Below, piece after piece: positions 47,780 through 59,045 of a stretch of 64,000 nucleotides of DNA. The stretch comes from Tupaia tana (Eukaryota > Chordata > Mammalia > Scandentia > Tupaiidae). The stretch is from NCBI GenBank assembly GCA_026018925.1, contig JAKSZU010000002.1:55457837-55521836 (forward strand), given 5' to 3'. Position 1 is the first letter of the stretch. The number at the start of each line of letters is the position of its first letter. The notes beneath the pieces were generated by a model. It was not told where the DNA came from and did no database searches. It worked only from the letters and a program-made list of their open reading frames with translations. The position numbers and the translations under genes are program-made.

Positions 47780-47872
47780 CTGTGTTTTTCAAGCCTCCAA
47801 GGCTAGGATTTGAATCTTTATCAGTCATTTGGGACTCAGCTTCCTTAATTACTAGGTCATAAGGCTGACCCT
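47780..47872 (-). mobile_element. tRNA SINE head fragment abutting previous copy
   Basis: tttttcaagcctccaaggct, B-box-like aggatttgaatc, ccttaattactaggtcataa and ggctgacc. Only the head half is present. Confidence 0.7.
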
Positions 47873-48189
47873 GTTTTCCTCTGTAATGTATCAAACAGAT
47901 ATTGGTGTTAATTGCATTGATTAAGAGGGCTTTTAACTATAATCCATTCAAGATGGACTTGACTATGCTTGGATAAGGAGATCCAGGGTTGATACAAAAA
48001 TGTAAGCAGTGAGAATGAGAGCAACACGTAGATGTTCCCTATATGTGTGCTCCTTCCCAAAAGTTACTACCTGATCCCAGAAAACATTGATATGTGAATT
48101 ACACCAAAATTTCCAGATCTTCCTTTCTTTTTTTTCTTATGGATAGTTATTGGGGTTGTGTGTGTGTATGAAATCTGTTGGTCTTAAAT

Positions 48190-48630
48190 GTCAGCAACTG
48201 TAGCAGAGACTGCTGGCCATCTACTCAATTTTAGAGGTATATTCTCCTCTTCTTGAGCACACCATTATATCACATTTCCCAGGGGTCTCTGCATTGAGCT
48301 TGAGCCAAATAACTAAATTCCAGCCCACTGAAGTATGCAGAAATAGCTGGTATGTTCTATTTCCAGGTCAGGACCACAATACTCCATGGCACACTTCTTT
48401 ATTTTTCAATGCCTAAAATGTCAATAGCCAGAGTAAACATATTAGGCTTAAATGGGAGATGATAGTGTCATCTTCATTTTGGATCTCTGAAAGATCGCAT
48501 TAATAGAGGACATCTCTCCATTTCAACCCATAACCCAGGAACACCCAGTCTGGACTGAGTGAACAATAAACTTCAGTTGTTATTGAGTCAGTGTATTTTC
48601 ATTGGCTCTACGAGTATAACCAGTACAACT
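48190..48630 (+). mobile_element. Probable MaLR/ERVL-type LTR
   Basis: cccaggggtctctgcattga, gctggtatgttctatttcca, aacccaggaacacccagtct and gaacaataaacttcagttgt follow the order of an MLT-type LTR I know by pattern; the subfamily is uncertain. Confidence 0.5.
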
Positions 48631-48639
48631 ACCAAATCA

Positions 48640-49759
48640 AATTAAAATATACGAGGTAGGGCAGGATTTAGTCCTCTGAATCCCTGTTTTGAAACCTGCC
48701 TTTAAACATCTTTTTACTTGCATTTCCCCATTTAGAAAATGCAAGGATTTTCTTATTATTTTTCTTCATTATGAGTCATAGCCTTTTTTGAAGATGAAAA
48801 GAATAAACTAATAGTTACTTCTTTCTTTCCCTTTTCCCATGTTGTTCTCCATTCTCTAGTTTCTTCTCACCCTAGTCTTTAGCATTTCTTTTAGCTATCC
48901 TCCATGTATGCCTGTGTGTGTACAAAATCATTATTATATTCATATTCACACAGTTTTTATTTTCTTAATCTATTCTATCTTTTTTTTTTTTCATTGAGGC
49001 TTTTTTATGACTTTACCCTACTCTCATAGTCCTCAGCACCAATAATTATTTTTAAATTAATGGACCTAGAAATGAAAGTTATTTTATCATAATGGAGGTT
49101 GAGAGCACAGCAATTCAGGGAAGGAGTGTTTATACGCTGACTCTTATGTAAGGTCTCACCACTCTCTCCGTTTCCTCTCTCCTCTTACATTAACTTACAC
49201 TACAACAAACTTTTTTAGGGCAAATTAAATATTAATTTTTAAAATAGATTCTCAATGTAGTTATGGGGAAGATTTTAGTTTTCCCCCCCTCTCTCTTAAG
49301 GTTTGGTCATATTTAGTCTATAAAATAAACTTACAACCAGATTTACAGGGAAAAGAGGATACAATAAGTTACTACATGCAATTAGGCTCAGAAGCTCCAC
49401 AAAATATGAGACTCACAGAAGGGCCAACTCTCTGAAGGGTTTACACTACACAAAAATGAATAGAAACTTGAATGTTTAAACTATGAGTGAGTCTGGAGAG
49501 GATGCAAGATAATACTGTTTCTCTGGCCCAGGTGTCAAACCTTAATCCTCTTCTTCCTGTGCCTAAACAGGTAAGGAGGAGTTCAGTGAAAGCTTGCTGA
49601 CATCCTCTGCTTGCTTTACTAATGTAAAATATATACATAAGTATCTGAATAGTCATCCTGAAATACGATGAATATATTAGGGCAACATATTAGTATTTTG
49701 CAACCCTACTGTACTCCCATTTTGAAACCTTATTTTCAGAAAGTTCATCTGTTAAAAGT
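48640..49759. other. No supported gene
   Basis: AT-rich unique-looking sequence. The frame at 49441-49656 (-) has no recognisable domain. Confidence 0.4.
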
Positions 49760-49971
49760 GGGGCTGGTGGGCTAGCAGGTAACGTGGTGGTTAAGGCGTT
49801 GAATCCCACATGGCTGCCTCTGCAGTCGATTCGTGGTCTTGGTGGCTTGAAAAACATCATGTGTGTGTGCGTGCATGCCCAGAATCCCAAGAAAATAAAG
49901 GAGATGGGATTGTGGTGTGGCCAGTCCTTTAGGAGAGGATTTCTCACTTTCCTTCTCTCTCTCTCTCTCTT

Positions 49972-50014
<43 letters not shown>

Positions 50015-50037
50015 TAAGCCCTGTAGCAAAAACAAAC
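49760..50037 (+). mobile_element. Older tRNA SINE with long CT tract
   Basis: gctagcaggtaacgtggtgg, ttaaggcgttgaatcccaca, GTGTGCGTGCATG, CT tract at 49950-50011 and ctgtagcaaaaac. The aaaagtggg before it and aaaagtaggg after it may be the duplication. Confidence 0.9.
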
Positions 50038-50049
50038 AAAGAAACAAAA

Positions 50050-50990
50050 GTAGGGATTGTAACTATTAAAAAAAAGTCGATGTTTTGATATAAGAGACTG
50101 ACAAAGGGGCAGAAAAACACAGGTGGGAAAAAGACCGAAATCTAAAAATATGTTGTCCCATATCAGTGTCTTAGTCCTGAGAACAGATCAGCTCAGGTGC
50201 TCCAGGCTGGCTCCCGAAGGTCGGGCTCTGTATGGGGCAAGCACGCAGGCATCTGCTAACAGGCATTTCTAAGGAAACAAAAGAAAGACAGACATTTACA
50301 TTTGGAACAGTCTATAAATCGGTTTGTGAGTCTGGAAAGCAGCCGCCTGGGAAGATTTCAGATGCTCAACTTGAAGGCCCTTCAGTGGGAACAAGCAAAT
50401 TAAGACAGTCTGACAGATTTTCTTGGTGTGCACGTCATAGGTTGTTTAAAGTTCTTAAGCCGGATCAGCTTCAGTTTGTAGAGCCTTAGGAAAAAGGCAG
50501 TTTTAATTTCAGTGAGACTAAGTCAGAAAAATGGGGGCGATGGGGTGGGGTGGAATTATTAGTCTGGAAATTTGTAGCTAGATATTGGACGAAACTTTAA
50601 TGTCGGCTCCTCAAATAATAATACCTCAAAAATGATGAGTTATACCTAATAACAAGTACACTGTAGTTTACTTCTGAAATATATATTTTCTTTCTCGTCC
50701 TTCCTCCCCTTGTACCAAGAATAATCACAGTAAGTATAATTTTATTCATAAAATTAGCTTAGCCTCAATTTGGCCTGGTTATTTCCATAAAGCACAGCAA
50801 GAAAAGTGATTGACTCTAGGCTTTTTAAAATGTTGGCTTTGTTGCAACTTTTTCATAAGAACCTCAAATGAGATTTTTTAGTCTCTTGAGACTAGGTAGC
50901 CAAGTTCAAGATTTACCATCGGATTGTGTTTATAGTACCTTTACTTGGGTGAATCGGGTTCCCAAAATATCTTAAGGTTTCTGAGCCCAT
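50050..50990. other. No supported gene
   Basis: Unique-looking sequence. An 85-codon frame (50232-50489) shows no recognisable domain. Confidence 0.4.
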
Positions 50991-51007
50991 CAGGAGTGAC
51001 ATTCTTT

Positions 51008-51270
51008 TTTTTTTTTTTGGAGAGATTTTTGCTATAGGGCGCGTGCGCTCGCCAGACAGACAGAGAGAGTCATAGAGATAGAAAGCGAGAAATCACCCCC
51101 CAGGGGGGATGGCCATGCCGCAATCCCTTCTCCTCCATTCTCCTCTCGGGATCTTGGGCACGCACGCACACGCGCCCGGCGTGAGTTCTAAGCCACCGGG
51201 TCCGAGACATGAACCGCGGTCGACTACGTGGGAGTCCAGCGACACAGCCATTACGCTAACTGCTGGTTCC
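51008..51270 (-). mobile_element. Young tRNA SINE with perfect 17-bp TSD
   Basis: Near full length and CpG-rich. caggagtgacattcttt occurs exactly at 50991-51007 and 51271-51287. Confidence 0.97.
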
Positions 51271-51287
51271 CAGGAGTGACATTCTTT

Positions 51288-51936
51288 ACTTATCTGCATG
51301 GCAGCCATATAAACCACTTATTCAAGGTACTAGGCCAGCTGTCCAAGGACTCCTAATAGCTCCCATAAAGTTAACTTGATTTCCTTAGCTGACTGGTCCT
51401 ATTTGAAGATATGACATTCTTGTCAAAGCCTGGATAATATAACCATAATTCCTGTTACAAGAGAACAGATTCTCATTGAACATATGAAAATAACTATATT
51501 GTCATGAAACAGAAATATTCAAATGGTTTCCAAATTTTGGAGGGATAATCTAGGGAGAAAAGTAAATATTTCAATTTTTCCCAAAAACATACTTTCCCAA
51601 ATTGCCATAAGCTATGGAAAGCTTAAAAGAAAAAAGCAATTCCTTAGATCTCAAAAACAAGACCTATAAAGAATCAGTGATGTTTCAAACAAAAAAGTCA
51701 TAAAAAATCATAATCTTTCATGAGTTTCGTGTCATGTAATTAATTCTTATTCTGCTTGTTGAGTTACCAGTTTTCTGAGTCCAGTTTTTTCATTGTATTT
51801 TTAAAAATCCTTACCCAGTCTCACTGTATAATCTTAGTTTTATAATCACAGTCTTTCTATTCTTTCCATGAGGCTTCTTGAAGATGTGATATTTTAGGAT
51901 TATACTTGCTTGTAAAGAACTTTTTAAAAGACTGTC
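51288..51936. other. No recognisable feature
   Basis: AT-rich sequence without a supported gene. Confidence 0.4.
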
Positions 51937-51948
51937 AGGAGGCCAGAA

Positions 51949-52196
51949 GATTGCATGGTGGTAAAGGTGCTGGGCTCCCACAGGGCCAACAGTGGTTAGA
52001 GCCCCATATACGTTTGTTTAAAAATCACTCTGGTCCCATTTGCGTGCATGCCCAAAATCCTGAGAGGAGAGTGGAGAACAAGAAATTGTGGCATGACCAT
52101 CTCCCAGAGGATGATTTCTCATTTTTCTGCTCTCTGTCTCTTTCCAGTGAGCACACATGTCCTATGGCACACACCTAAAAAATAATAATAATAATA
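51949..52196 (+). mobile_element. Older tRNA SINE with approximate TSD
   Basis: gaggccagaagattgcatgg, gggctcccacagggccaaca, standard body and (AAT)n tail. Duplication aaagactgtcag (51937-51948) and aaagagtgtcag (52197-52208). Confidence 0.92.
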
Positions 52197-52221
52197 AAGA
52201 GTGTCAGAATAAAGCAATTTA

Positions 52222-52475
52222 GGGCCAGCAACATGATCTCCTAGTTAGGGGAGCCAAATCCCACATGACCAATTCCGGTTTGAATCCCAATTCGCAGCCT
52301 GGAAACCACACTGGATTGAGTGTACATGTCCAAAGCCATGACAGGATAGAAAAATGAAGAAGGGATTGTGGTATGATCATGCCTTATGTGGAGTGCTTCC
52401 TCCCTCTCCCTCTCTCTGTTTCTCTATCTCTCAGATAAGTAAACTTACCCTCTAATAGTCATTCAAAAATATAGT
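52222..52475 (+). mobile_element. Older tRNA SINE
   Basis: agggccagcaacatgatctc, aatcccacatgaccaattcc, B box ggtttgaatccc, CT tail at 52398-52430. The aagcaatttagg before it and aagcaaatttgg after it look like a duplication. Confidence 0.9.
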
Positions 52476-52550
52476 GAAGAAGCAAATTTGGGGGGGGGGG
52501 GGGAGGCATATCTTGGCCTCCTGCATAGTTCTTTTATTTTAGTATTTTTT

Positions 52551-52727
52551 AAAATTATTTTATTTAACTTTATTTATTTAATCATTTATTTTATTTCATT
52601 TTGACCAGAGAGGGACAGAGCAAGAGAGAGAGAAAGTGAGAAAGCAAGCCACCAGGTCCGAGACTTGAACCATGGTCGACCATGTGGGAGTCCAGTGCCC
52701 CTAACCACCACACAACCTGCTGGCTCC
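52551..52727 (-). mobile_element. Short-type tRNA SINE (internal deletion)
   Basis: gaccagagagggacagagca, gagaaagcaagccaccaggt, reverse B box cttgaaccatgg and ccaccacacaacctgctggc. Approximate duplication ttattttagtatt (52534) and ttattttggtatt (52729). Confidence 0.88.
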
Positions 52728-52743
52728 ATTATTTTGGTATTAT

Positions 52744-53050
52744 TTTTAAAATTTATTTTATTTTATTTCTTTTATACATTCAATCACATACACCACTTAG
52801 CTTGTAAAGTGAATGTTCCAACATGAATACACTTCTCAATAGTCCAGTTGGGGATACTATACACCATATCAACAGATAATAACCAATTTCTGTGGCACAT
52901 AACTATCTTGCCTCTCTATTTTTCTCCTTAATGTCTTTCCTCAGACTCTCCTCCCTTTCCTACCCTCTTCACACACTATATCTGGTATCTATAACCATTT
53001 TCTATGTTTCTATATCCTCTAGTCTTTCAGTTTCAGCCACAGAGTGCAGA
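52744..53050 (-). mobile_element. L1 3' end, tail A, 5'-truncated
   Basis: ttatacattcaatcacatac, tagtccagttggggatacta, catatcaacagataataacc, ctctatttttctccttaatg, tctttcagtttcagccacag. It aligns with the copy at 53318-53638. Confidence 0.75.
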
Positions 53051-53304
53051 CAGCTAAGTTCTTCACTGGCTACAGTCTAGCTCCAGAGCTTCCTATTATA
53101 GCCATAACACTGCAACTGAGGACCTCAAAGCACAAGAAGAGTGCCTCAAAGTTTCACCACTTAGTGGCAGAGAACCCAAGATGTTATGTCATAATACAAG
53201 GTTTACTTCAATAACCCACATATTTTATCTGGACATCATGCCTTTCTATGTTAGGTATTTGTATCTTACAAAAACTTTAAAACATACGTAATTAGAATCT
53301 CCCA

Positions 53305-53651
53305 GAATATGTCCTATTTTTTTAAATTTTTTATCTCATGTTCTTTTATACATTCAATCACATTATTTAGCTTACAAAGTGAATATTCCAATATATGTAC
53401 ATTTCTCCCTAGTCCAGTTGATAATACTATAAAATTATCTTCAACAGATAATACCACATTTCTTTGTCCCATTAATGCTTTGTCTCTCTATTTTTCTTCT
53501 AAATGTCCTTCCTCAGACTCTGTTCTTTCACCCACGCTATATCTGGTATTCACAACCATTTGCTGTGTTTCTATATCCTTAAGTCAATCAGTTTCAGTCA
53601 TAGAGTGCAGATACCCGGTATATATTAAGTGGGGACATGAATATGTCCTAT
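53305..53651 (-). mobile_element. L1 3' end, tail A, with perfect 13-bp TSD
   Basis: The insert at 53318-53638 is a 5'-truncated tail-A copy. gaatatgtcctat occurs exactly at 53305-53317 and 53639-53651. Confidence 0.93.
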
Positions 53652-54069
53652 GTTTACAGACAACTTACAAAACAAAAATATTGAAGTTCGAATCTAACAT
53701 TTGGGTGCACTGGGTATAAAATTACCTTCAAACACAAATTTGAATCACATCTTTTATAATTCTAGACAAATTTTATAGTTGTTTTTTCTATTTCTGTGAA
53801 GACTGTCATAAATAATTGGATTGGAATTGCATTGAATATGTAAGTTAATTTTGATATTTTGATTATATTGATTCTTCCAATCCAAGAACATGAGATGTCC
53901 TTCCTTTTTTTTCAGTCATACTAAATTTATTGTTTTGATTTTTCATAGTTTTTCTTGTAGAGGTCTTTCACATCTTTAGTTAGGTTTATTCTTAGGTATC
54001 TTATTTGTGCTATTGTAAATGTGGTTGTTTTCTTCAATTTTGTCTTGATCTCTTCATTGTTAGTGTATA

Positions 54070-54511
54070 AAAATGCATAGATTTTTTTATTTAAATTTAT
54101 TTGTTTACATTCATTCACTGTACATCATTACAGCATACAAAATGAGATTTTCCATCCAGAGTACACTGTATATTGTCTCAATCAAGCACATCAACATACA
54201 TGTTATTGTCAACAAATAATTTTCCATTTTTTGTTTCCTGTATGTTTTGCTTCCCCCCCCATCTTTGGTTCCCTATCTCTTACCCTCTGCCATCTCCCAC
54301 TCTCTTCCCACACTGTCTCTGGTATCTATGTTTGCTTTCTATACTGTTTTCCCCCCATTTTTTGTTGAATTACTAAAGATCTTAATTAATCTAAAAATTT
54401 TCATAGCAAACACAGGTGATATATACATTTCCATGACCACAAGTCTAACTTTAGGCATCCTATGAAGTAGCACCTAGCTGGGGCTATATATCTTAAAATG
54501 CATAGATTTTT
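54070..54511 (-). mobile_element. Nested L1-like 3' end (tail B) with 17-bp TSD
   Basis: The insert at 54087-54494 carries tail B in reverse (tccatccagagtacactgta, caatcaagcacatcaacata). The perfect duplication aaaatgcatagattttt occurs at 54070-54086 and 54495-54511 and restores the interrupted host ORF2. Confidence 0.95.
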
Positions 54512-54568
54512 GTATATTGACTTTGTACCTTGCAATTTACTGAATTCATATTATCATTTCTAGGAGTT

Positions 54569-54569
54569 C

Positions 54570-54604
<35 letters not shown>

Positions 54605-54611
54605 TGTGTGT
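54569..54611 (+). repeat. (TG)n microsatellite
   Basis: TG repeats inside the L1 ORF2 remnant. Confidence 0.92.
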
Positions 54612-54810
54612 ATTCTTTTGGTTTTCTATATATATAATCATATCATCTTCAAATAGGGACAGTTTAGCTTCTTTTTTTTCCTATCTGAATGACTTTTCTT
54701 TTGTTCTTTTGTCTGACTGCATTGGCTAGGGCTTCCAGCCCTATGTTAAAAAGGAGTGGAGAAAGTGGGCAACCTTATCTTGTTCCAGTTTTTAGGGGGA
54801 AGACTTTCAA

Positions 54811-54866
54811 GTGATTGTGGCGTAGCCATTACCCCTGGGGATATGACTCCTCGCTTTCTGTCTCTT
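54811..54866 (+). mobile_element. 56-bp SINE-body patch inside L1 ORF2
   Basis: gtgattgtggcgtagccatt followed by acccctggggatatgactcc and tcgctttctgtctc is an internal SINE segment without head, 3' end, A tail or visible TSD. L1 sequence is continuous on both sides. Confidence 0.8.
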
Positions 54867-55360
54867 TTCCCATTCAGTATGATGTTCACCATAGGTTTGT
54901 CATATATGCCTTTTGTATTGAGGAATGTCCCTTCAACTCCTATTTCATGAAGAGTCTTGATCATGAGGGGACGTTGTATTGTATCAAATGTCTTTTCTGC
55001 TGCTATAGTATGATCATAAGATTTTTATCTTTCTTTCTGTTAATGTGATATAAAATATATTGTTTTGCTTATGTTAAACAATCTTTGCATCCCTAGAATG
55101 AAGCCTACCTGGTCATAGTGTATAATTTCCTTAGTATACAATTGGATTTTATTTGCTAATATCTTGTTGAAAGTTTTTATATCAGTATTTATCAAGGACA
55201 TTGGTCTGTAGTTTTCTTTTCTTGTTATGGCTTTGTCTGGTTTTGGTATCAAAGTGATGATGGAGGCTTCATAAAACGAGTTTAGAAGAATTCCTTCCTT
55301 TTGAATATTCAGAAATAATTTGAGAAGAATTGGACTTAAAATTTTGTAGAATTATAGAAG

Positions 55361-55480
55361 AGGGGCCAGCAGGTGCTGTGGTGGTTAAGGTACTGGGTTC
55401 CCACATGACTCACTGTGATTTGAGTCCTGAACCTGGCAGCTAAAAAAATCACAATAAATAAATAAATGTTTAAAAACAAA
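55361..55480 (+). mobile_element. Head-only tRNA SINE with A-rich tail
   Basis: aggggccagcaggtgctgtg, gtggttaaggtactgggttc, gatttgagtcctgaacctgg, then directly an AAAT/A-rich tail. The body is absent. Confidence 0.85.
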
Positions 55481-55640
55481 GAAGTGAAGCCATCTGGACC
55501 TTGTTATTGGTCTGTTCAGGCTTTCAATTTCACCCTGATTCAACCTAGGTAGCACATGTCCAGAAATATCTAGATTTCCTAGCTTGTTTGCATATAGTCA
55601 CTCATAGTATTCTCTCAATATTTTGTATTTCTGATATATA

Positions 55641-57060
55641 AAATTTGAATAAAGATGCAAATCCAAAGATACAGTAGGGAAAATAAAATCTTTTCAGGAA
55701 ATGGTGCTGGAAAAACTGGATATCCACCAACAGAAAAATGAAACTGGACCCCTATCTCTCACCATTGACAAAAATCAATTCAGAATGGATCAAAGATTTT
55801 AGCATAAATTCTCAAACCACAAAACTACTAGTAGAAAACACAGGAGAAACTTTTGAAGGTATTGGAGTAGAAAAGATTCCTTAACTAAGATCTCTAAAGC
55901 ATAGGTGATAAGCCTCAAAGTAGACAAGTGGGATTACATCAAGCTAAAAAGTTTCCTCGCAGCAAAAGAAACAATAATTAAAATGAAACGGCAACCCTTA
56001 GAATGAGAAAACATTCTGCAAATTATTCCACAAAGTATTGATATCCAGAATATATAAGAAATTCACACCACTTGCCCATAAGAAAATTAGTAATCCAATT
56101 AAATAATGGACAAATGAATTGCATAGATGAGTCTCTGAGGAAGACTCATGAATGACCAAGAGGCATATGAAAAAATGTTTCAAGTCTCTTGCCATGAGAG
56201 TAATGCAAATTAAAACCATAATGAGGGAACAGAGGGTGGCATAGTGATTATGTTGCTAGATTCATACATAGTCAAAAGCAGTTTGAGTCCTGGACTTGAA
56301 ACTCAGGCCAGACGTGTGTGCATTCGTGCCCAAAATCCCAAAAGGAAAATTAAGGAGAAGGGACTGTGCTGGCTATCACATCTTGGGGGTGATTCTTCAC
56401 TTTCTGTCTCTCTGTCTCTCCATCGAGCACATGTACCCTATAGCAAAAATCTCTTTAAAAAAAAAAAAAAAAGAAAGACTAGCATCGAAAAAATAAAGAA
56501 CAATCAGTGCTAGTGAGGTTGTAGTGAAAGGGAACCCTCTTACACTGTTATTGGGAACGTAAATTAGTTCAACCTCTGTGGATAACAATATGGAGGTTTC
56601 TCAAAAACCTGCAAATAGAACGTCCATATGACCCAGTAATCCCACTCTTCGGTCTTTACCCAAAGGATAGAACTCAATCAGAAAGACACTTGCACATCCA
56701 TTTTTATTGCAACATTATTCATAATTGTTGAAACATGGTATCAACTGACATGTCCAAAAACTGATGCCTGGACTGAAAAACTGTGATACACATGAAATAC
56801 GGAATATCACAGAGCTATAAAGAACAGTAAATTCCTATCATTTGACTCAAATGGTAAACATAGAAGACTTAATATTAAGTGAAGTGAACCAGATCTAGAA
56901 AGATATACATTGTATATCTCTACTCAATTGGTACTGAGCATTGATCACTGGGTGTTCAGGAGTTTACAATCTATGTTTCTATTGCTTTGGGTTACAATAT
57001 TTAACTTTTCTTTGTAGCAAGACCTGAGCTATCAATAAAGTATTTTCAGATTGGAAAGAT
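55641..57060 (+). mobile_element. L1 ORF2 3' part and 3' untranslated region
   Basis: ggaaatggtgctggaaaaac, gaaactggacccctatctct, caaagattttagcataaatt, then after a SINE ggttgtagtgaaagggaacc and catccatttttattgcaaca; ORF2 C-terminal order. Together with 53655-55640 it fits one L1 with an inverted 5' part. Confidence 0.85.
56225..56476 (+). mobile_element. tRNA SINE nested in L1
   Basis: gggaacagagggtggcatag, gattatgttgctagattcat, gtttgagtcctgg, ccctatagcaaaaatctctt plus A tail. It splits the ORF2 C-terminal sequence. Confidence 0.92.
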
Positions 57061-57290
57061 AAAGAAAGTAGATTAGTAGTTATTTAGGACTGGTAATAGG
57101 TGGTGATAGCTAGAGGGCACGTAGGGTTTTCTTTTTAGAGATGATAAAAAAAAACTTTCTAAAATCAACCATAGTGACAACTACACATATTTGAGACTAT
57201 ATTGAAAACTACTGAATTATCACTTTAAATGTGAATTGTATAGTATGAGAATTATATCTAAATAAAGACATTTAAAATATTTTAAAAGTC
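57061..57290 (+). mobile_element. Ancient L1M 3' end
   Basis: agattagtagttatttagga, gttttctttttagagatgat, aaaactactgaattatcact and gagaattatatctaaataaa match L1M 3' untranslated order. Confidence 0.65.
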
Positions 57291-58225
57291 TATATACTTA
57301 AAAATACCTCATGCTAAATATTCTGTAGATACAGTATCCATGTATTTGATACCAGTTTTCATTTTCACCAGAAACTTTTAGCTCTTGTGTAAACATAAAT
57401 GTTTTCATTTGAAAACAAACCAAAACAAACTTAAGAAAAAAATACATGGACTTTCATTTATCTGAATATTTAATATATGCTTCATAGCTGGCTTTACTTT
57501 CTTGCTCATTTTTTAAAAAATGTACTATGTTGAGATTCATGGAACACAGGTATCAAGATCTCAAAATTCTTCCATCTCCTAGAGTATTCTTAGCTCTTCA
57601 CAGAAATGCAAATAGCTTGGTCCTTCAGGAAATAATTTTAAAGTACTAGTCATCTTTTGTTTTGAAATTCAACATAAAATAGTATGTATTTCGATTTTGG
57701 TGCTTACCTCCTTCTTTAACAGGGCACAGCAAACAGCAGAAAACGGAATAAGGTAACTCCATGAAGTTGGTAAGCCAATGATGCAAGGAAGCTCGTGACA
57801 CAATTTGAAATTAAAATTTGGCTAGAATACTATCCTACATGTTTCCATTTCTAAAATTTTACACGTCTAAAATTCTAAAGTTCTCGTACCAAAGAAGAAC
57901 AAGAATTGAGGCAATTATCTTGATCATTTAAGCTGCCGACCACTTTCACTGAAAATAATCCATACAATTATAGCCTCTACTTGGTTTTATAGCTTCCATT
58001 TGGTTTTGATGAAATTATTCAGGCAGCAGCCTCAATTTTCCCCTGTACTTTCCATCTACAGAGACAATCCAAAGTAAAAGGAAAAACCACAGTTAGGTTT
58101 TTAAATACAAATTCCACGTTTTATTCAAAACATGACATTTATGGGACTGGAGAAGTCATCTTGAGGGAGAAACATTCCAGAATAACCCAAACCAAATCCA
58201 TTAAGTCTCTGCTTAAAAGAATGAC
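57291..58225. other. No recognisable feature
   Basis: AT-rich unique-looking sequence with no supported gene. Confidence 0.45.
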
Positions 58226-58229
58226 TTAG

Positions 58230-58482
58230 GACTGGCCTCATAGAGTAGTAGTTAAGGGAGTCAGAACTCACATGGCAGACCACAATTCAAATCCTGGCTC
58301 AGCAGCTTGAAAGACCCACAGAGGGCATGTGCATGCGTTCCCCAAATCCCGACAGGATAGAGAAATGGAGAATAGACTGCAGCATGACTGCACCCTGTTA
58401 ACAGGTGCTTTCTCGCTCTATTTCTCTCTCTGGTGAGTACATGCACCTTCTGACAATTAAAAAAAAAAAAAAAAAAAAAAAA
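58230..58482 (+). mobile_element. Older tRNA SINE with long A tail
   Basis: gactggcctcatagagtagt, agttaagggagtcagaactc, B-box-like attcaaatcctgg, compact body, A23 tail. Possible short duplication gactt[a/g]gg. Confidence 0.9.
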
Positions 58483-58556
58483 GACTTGGTTTACTTCTAG
58501 ATAGCAACTCTGTTTTTATTAAAATTTCCAAAGTTAGGCAAAGGGGAAAAAAATAA

Positions 58557-58793
58557 CGTTTTTGCCATAGAACATGTGCACTTGCTGAAGAGAGAGAGAG
58601 AGAGAGATGATGATGAAAGGGAAAGTGAGAAATCACTCCCCAGGGGAAATGGCCATACTACAATCCCTTCTCCATTCTCCTCTCAGGATTTTGGACATGC
58701 TTGGCATGATCTCAAGCCACCACATCCAGAACTCAAACCATAGTTTGGCATGTGGGAGTTCAGCACCTTAACCACCATGCCATCTACTGGTAC
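58557..58793 (-). mobile_element. Older tRNA SINE
   Basis: gtttttgccatagaacatgt, (GA)n, gaaatcactccccaggggaa, ccttaaccaccatgccatct and actggtacc. Confidence 0.9.
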
Positions 58794-58802
58794 CAAGAAA
58801 AA

Positions 58803-59045
58803 AAATTATTAAACACCTATTATGCCAGGAACTGTGTCAGGGTATCAGAAGACTTGATTTTATATTATTCTTTTTTGAAAAATTCTCTGTATGGCAGATA
58901 ACATCCCAAATATTTTGAAGATGAATAAAGTAGGCAAAAAATCAAGATTTTAAAAAAGACATAAGGAATTTGCCCAATGGCACACTGTCAGTACTTGAAG
59001 AACCAGAACATTCTTTTGATATCAAGTTCAGTATTTTATCTACTA
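58803..59045 (-). mobile_element. MIR-like SINE relic
   Basis: attaaacacctattatgcca, ggaactgtgtcagggtatca, ggaatttgcccaatggcaca and gtattttatctactacagac follow the reverse MIR order from 3' end to B-box region. Confidence 0.6.

Larger units (their letters stand above)
53655..55640 (-). mobile_element. L1 ORF2 fragment (RT region), inverted 5' part of a larger L1
   Basis: Reverse-strand ORF2. One frame (53927-54118) reads AFLYTNNEEIKT and RYLRINLTKDVKDLYKKNYE. Another (54746-54964) begins IKTLHEIGVEGTFLNTKGIY, and 55040-55252 covers [20 protein letters not shown]. These follow L1 order from the RT core to beyond it. Nested in it are a tail-B L1 (54087-54494), a SINE patch (54811-54866) and a SINE head (55361-55480). 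Confidence 0.88.
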
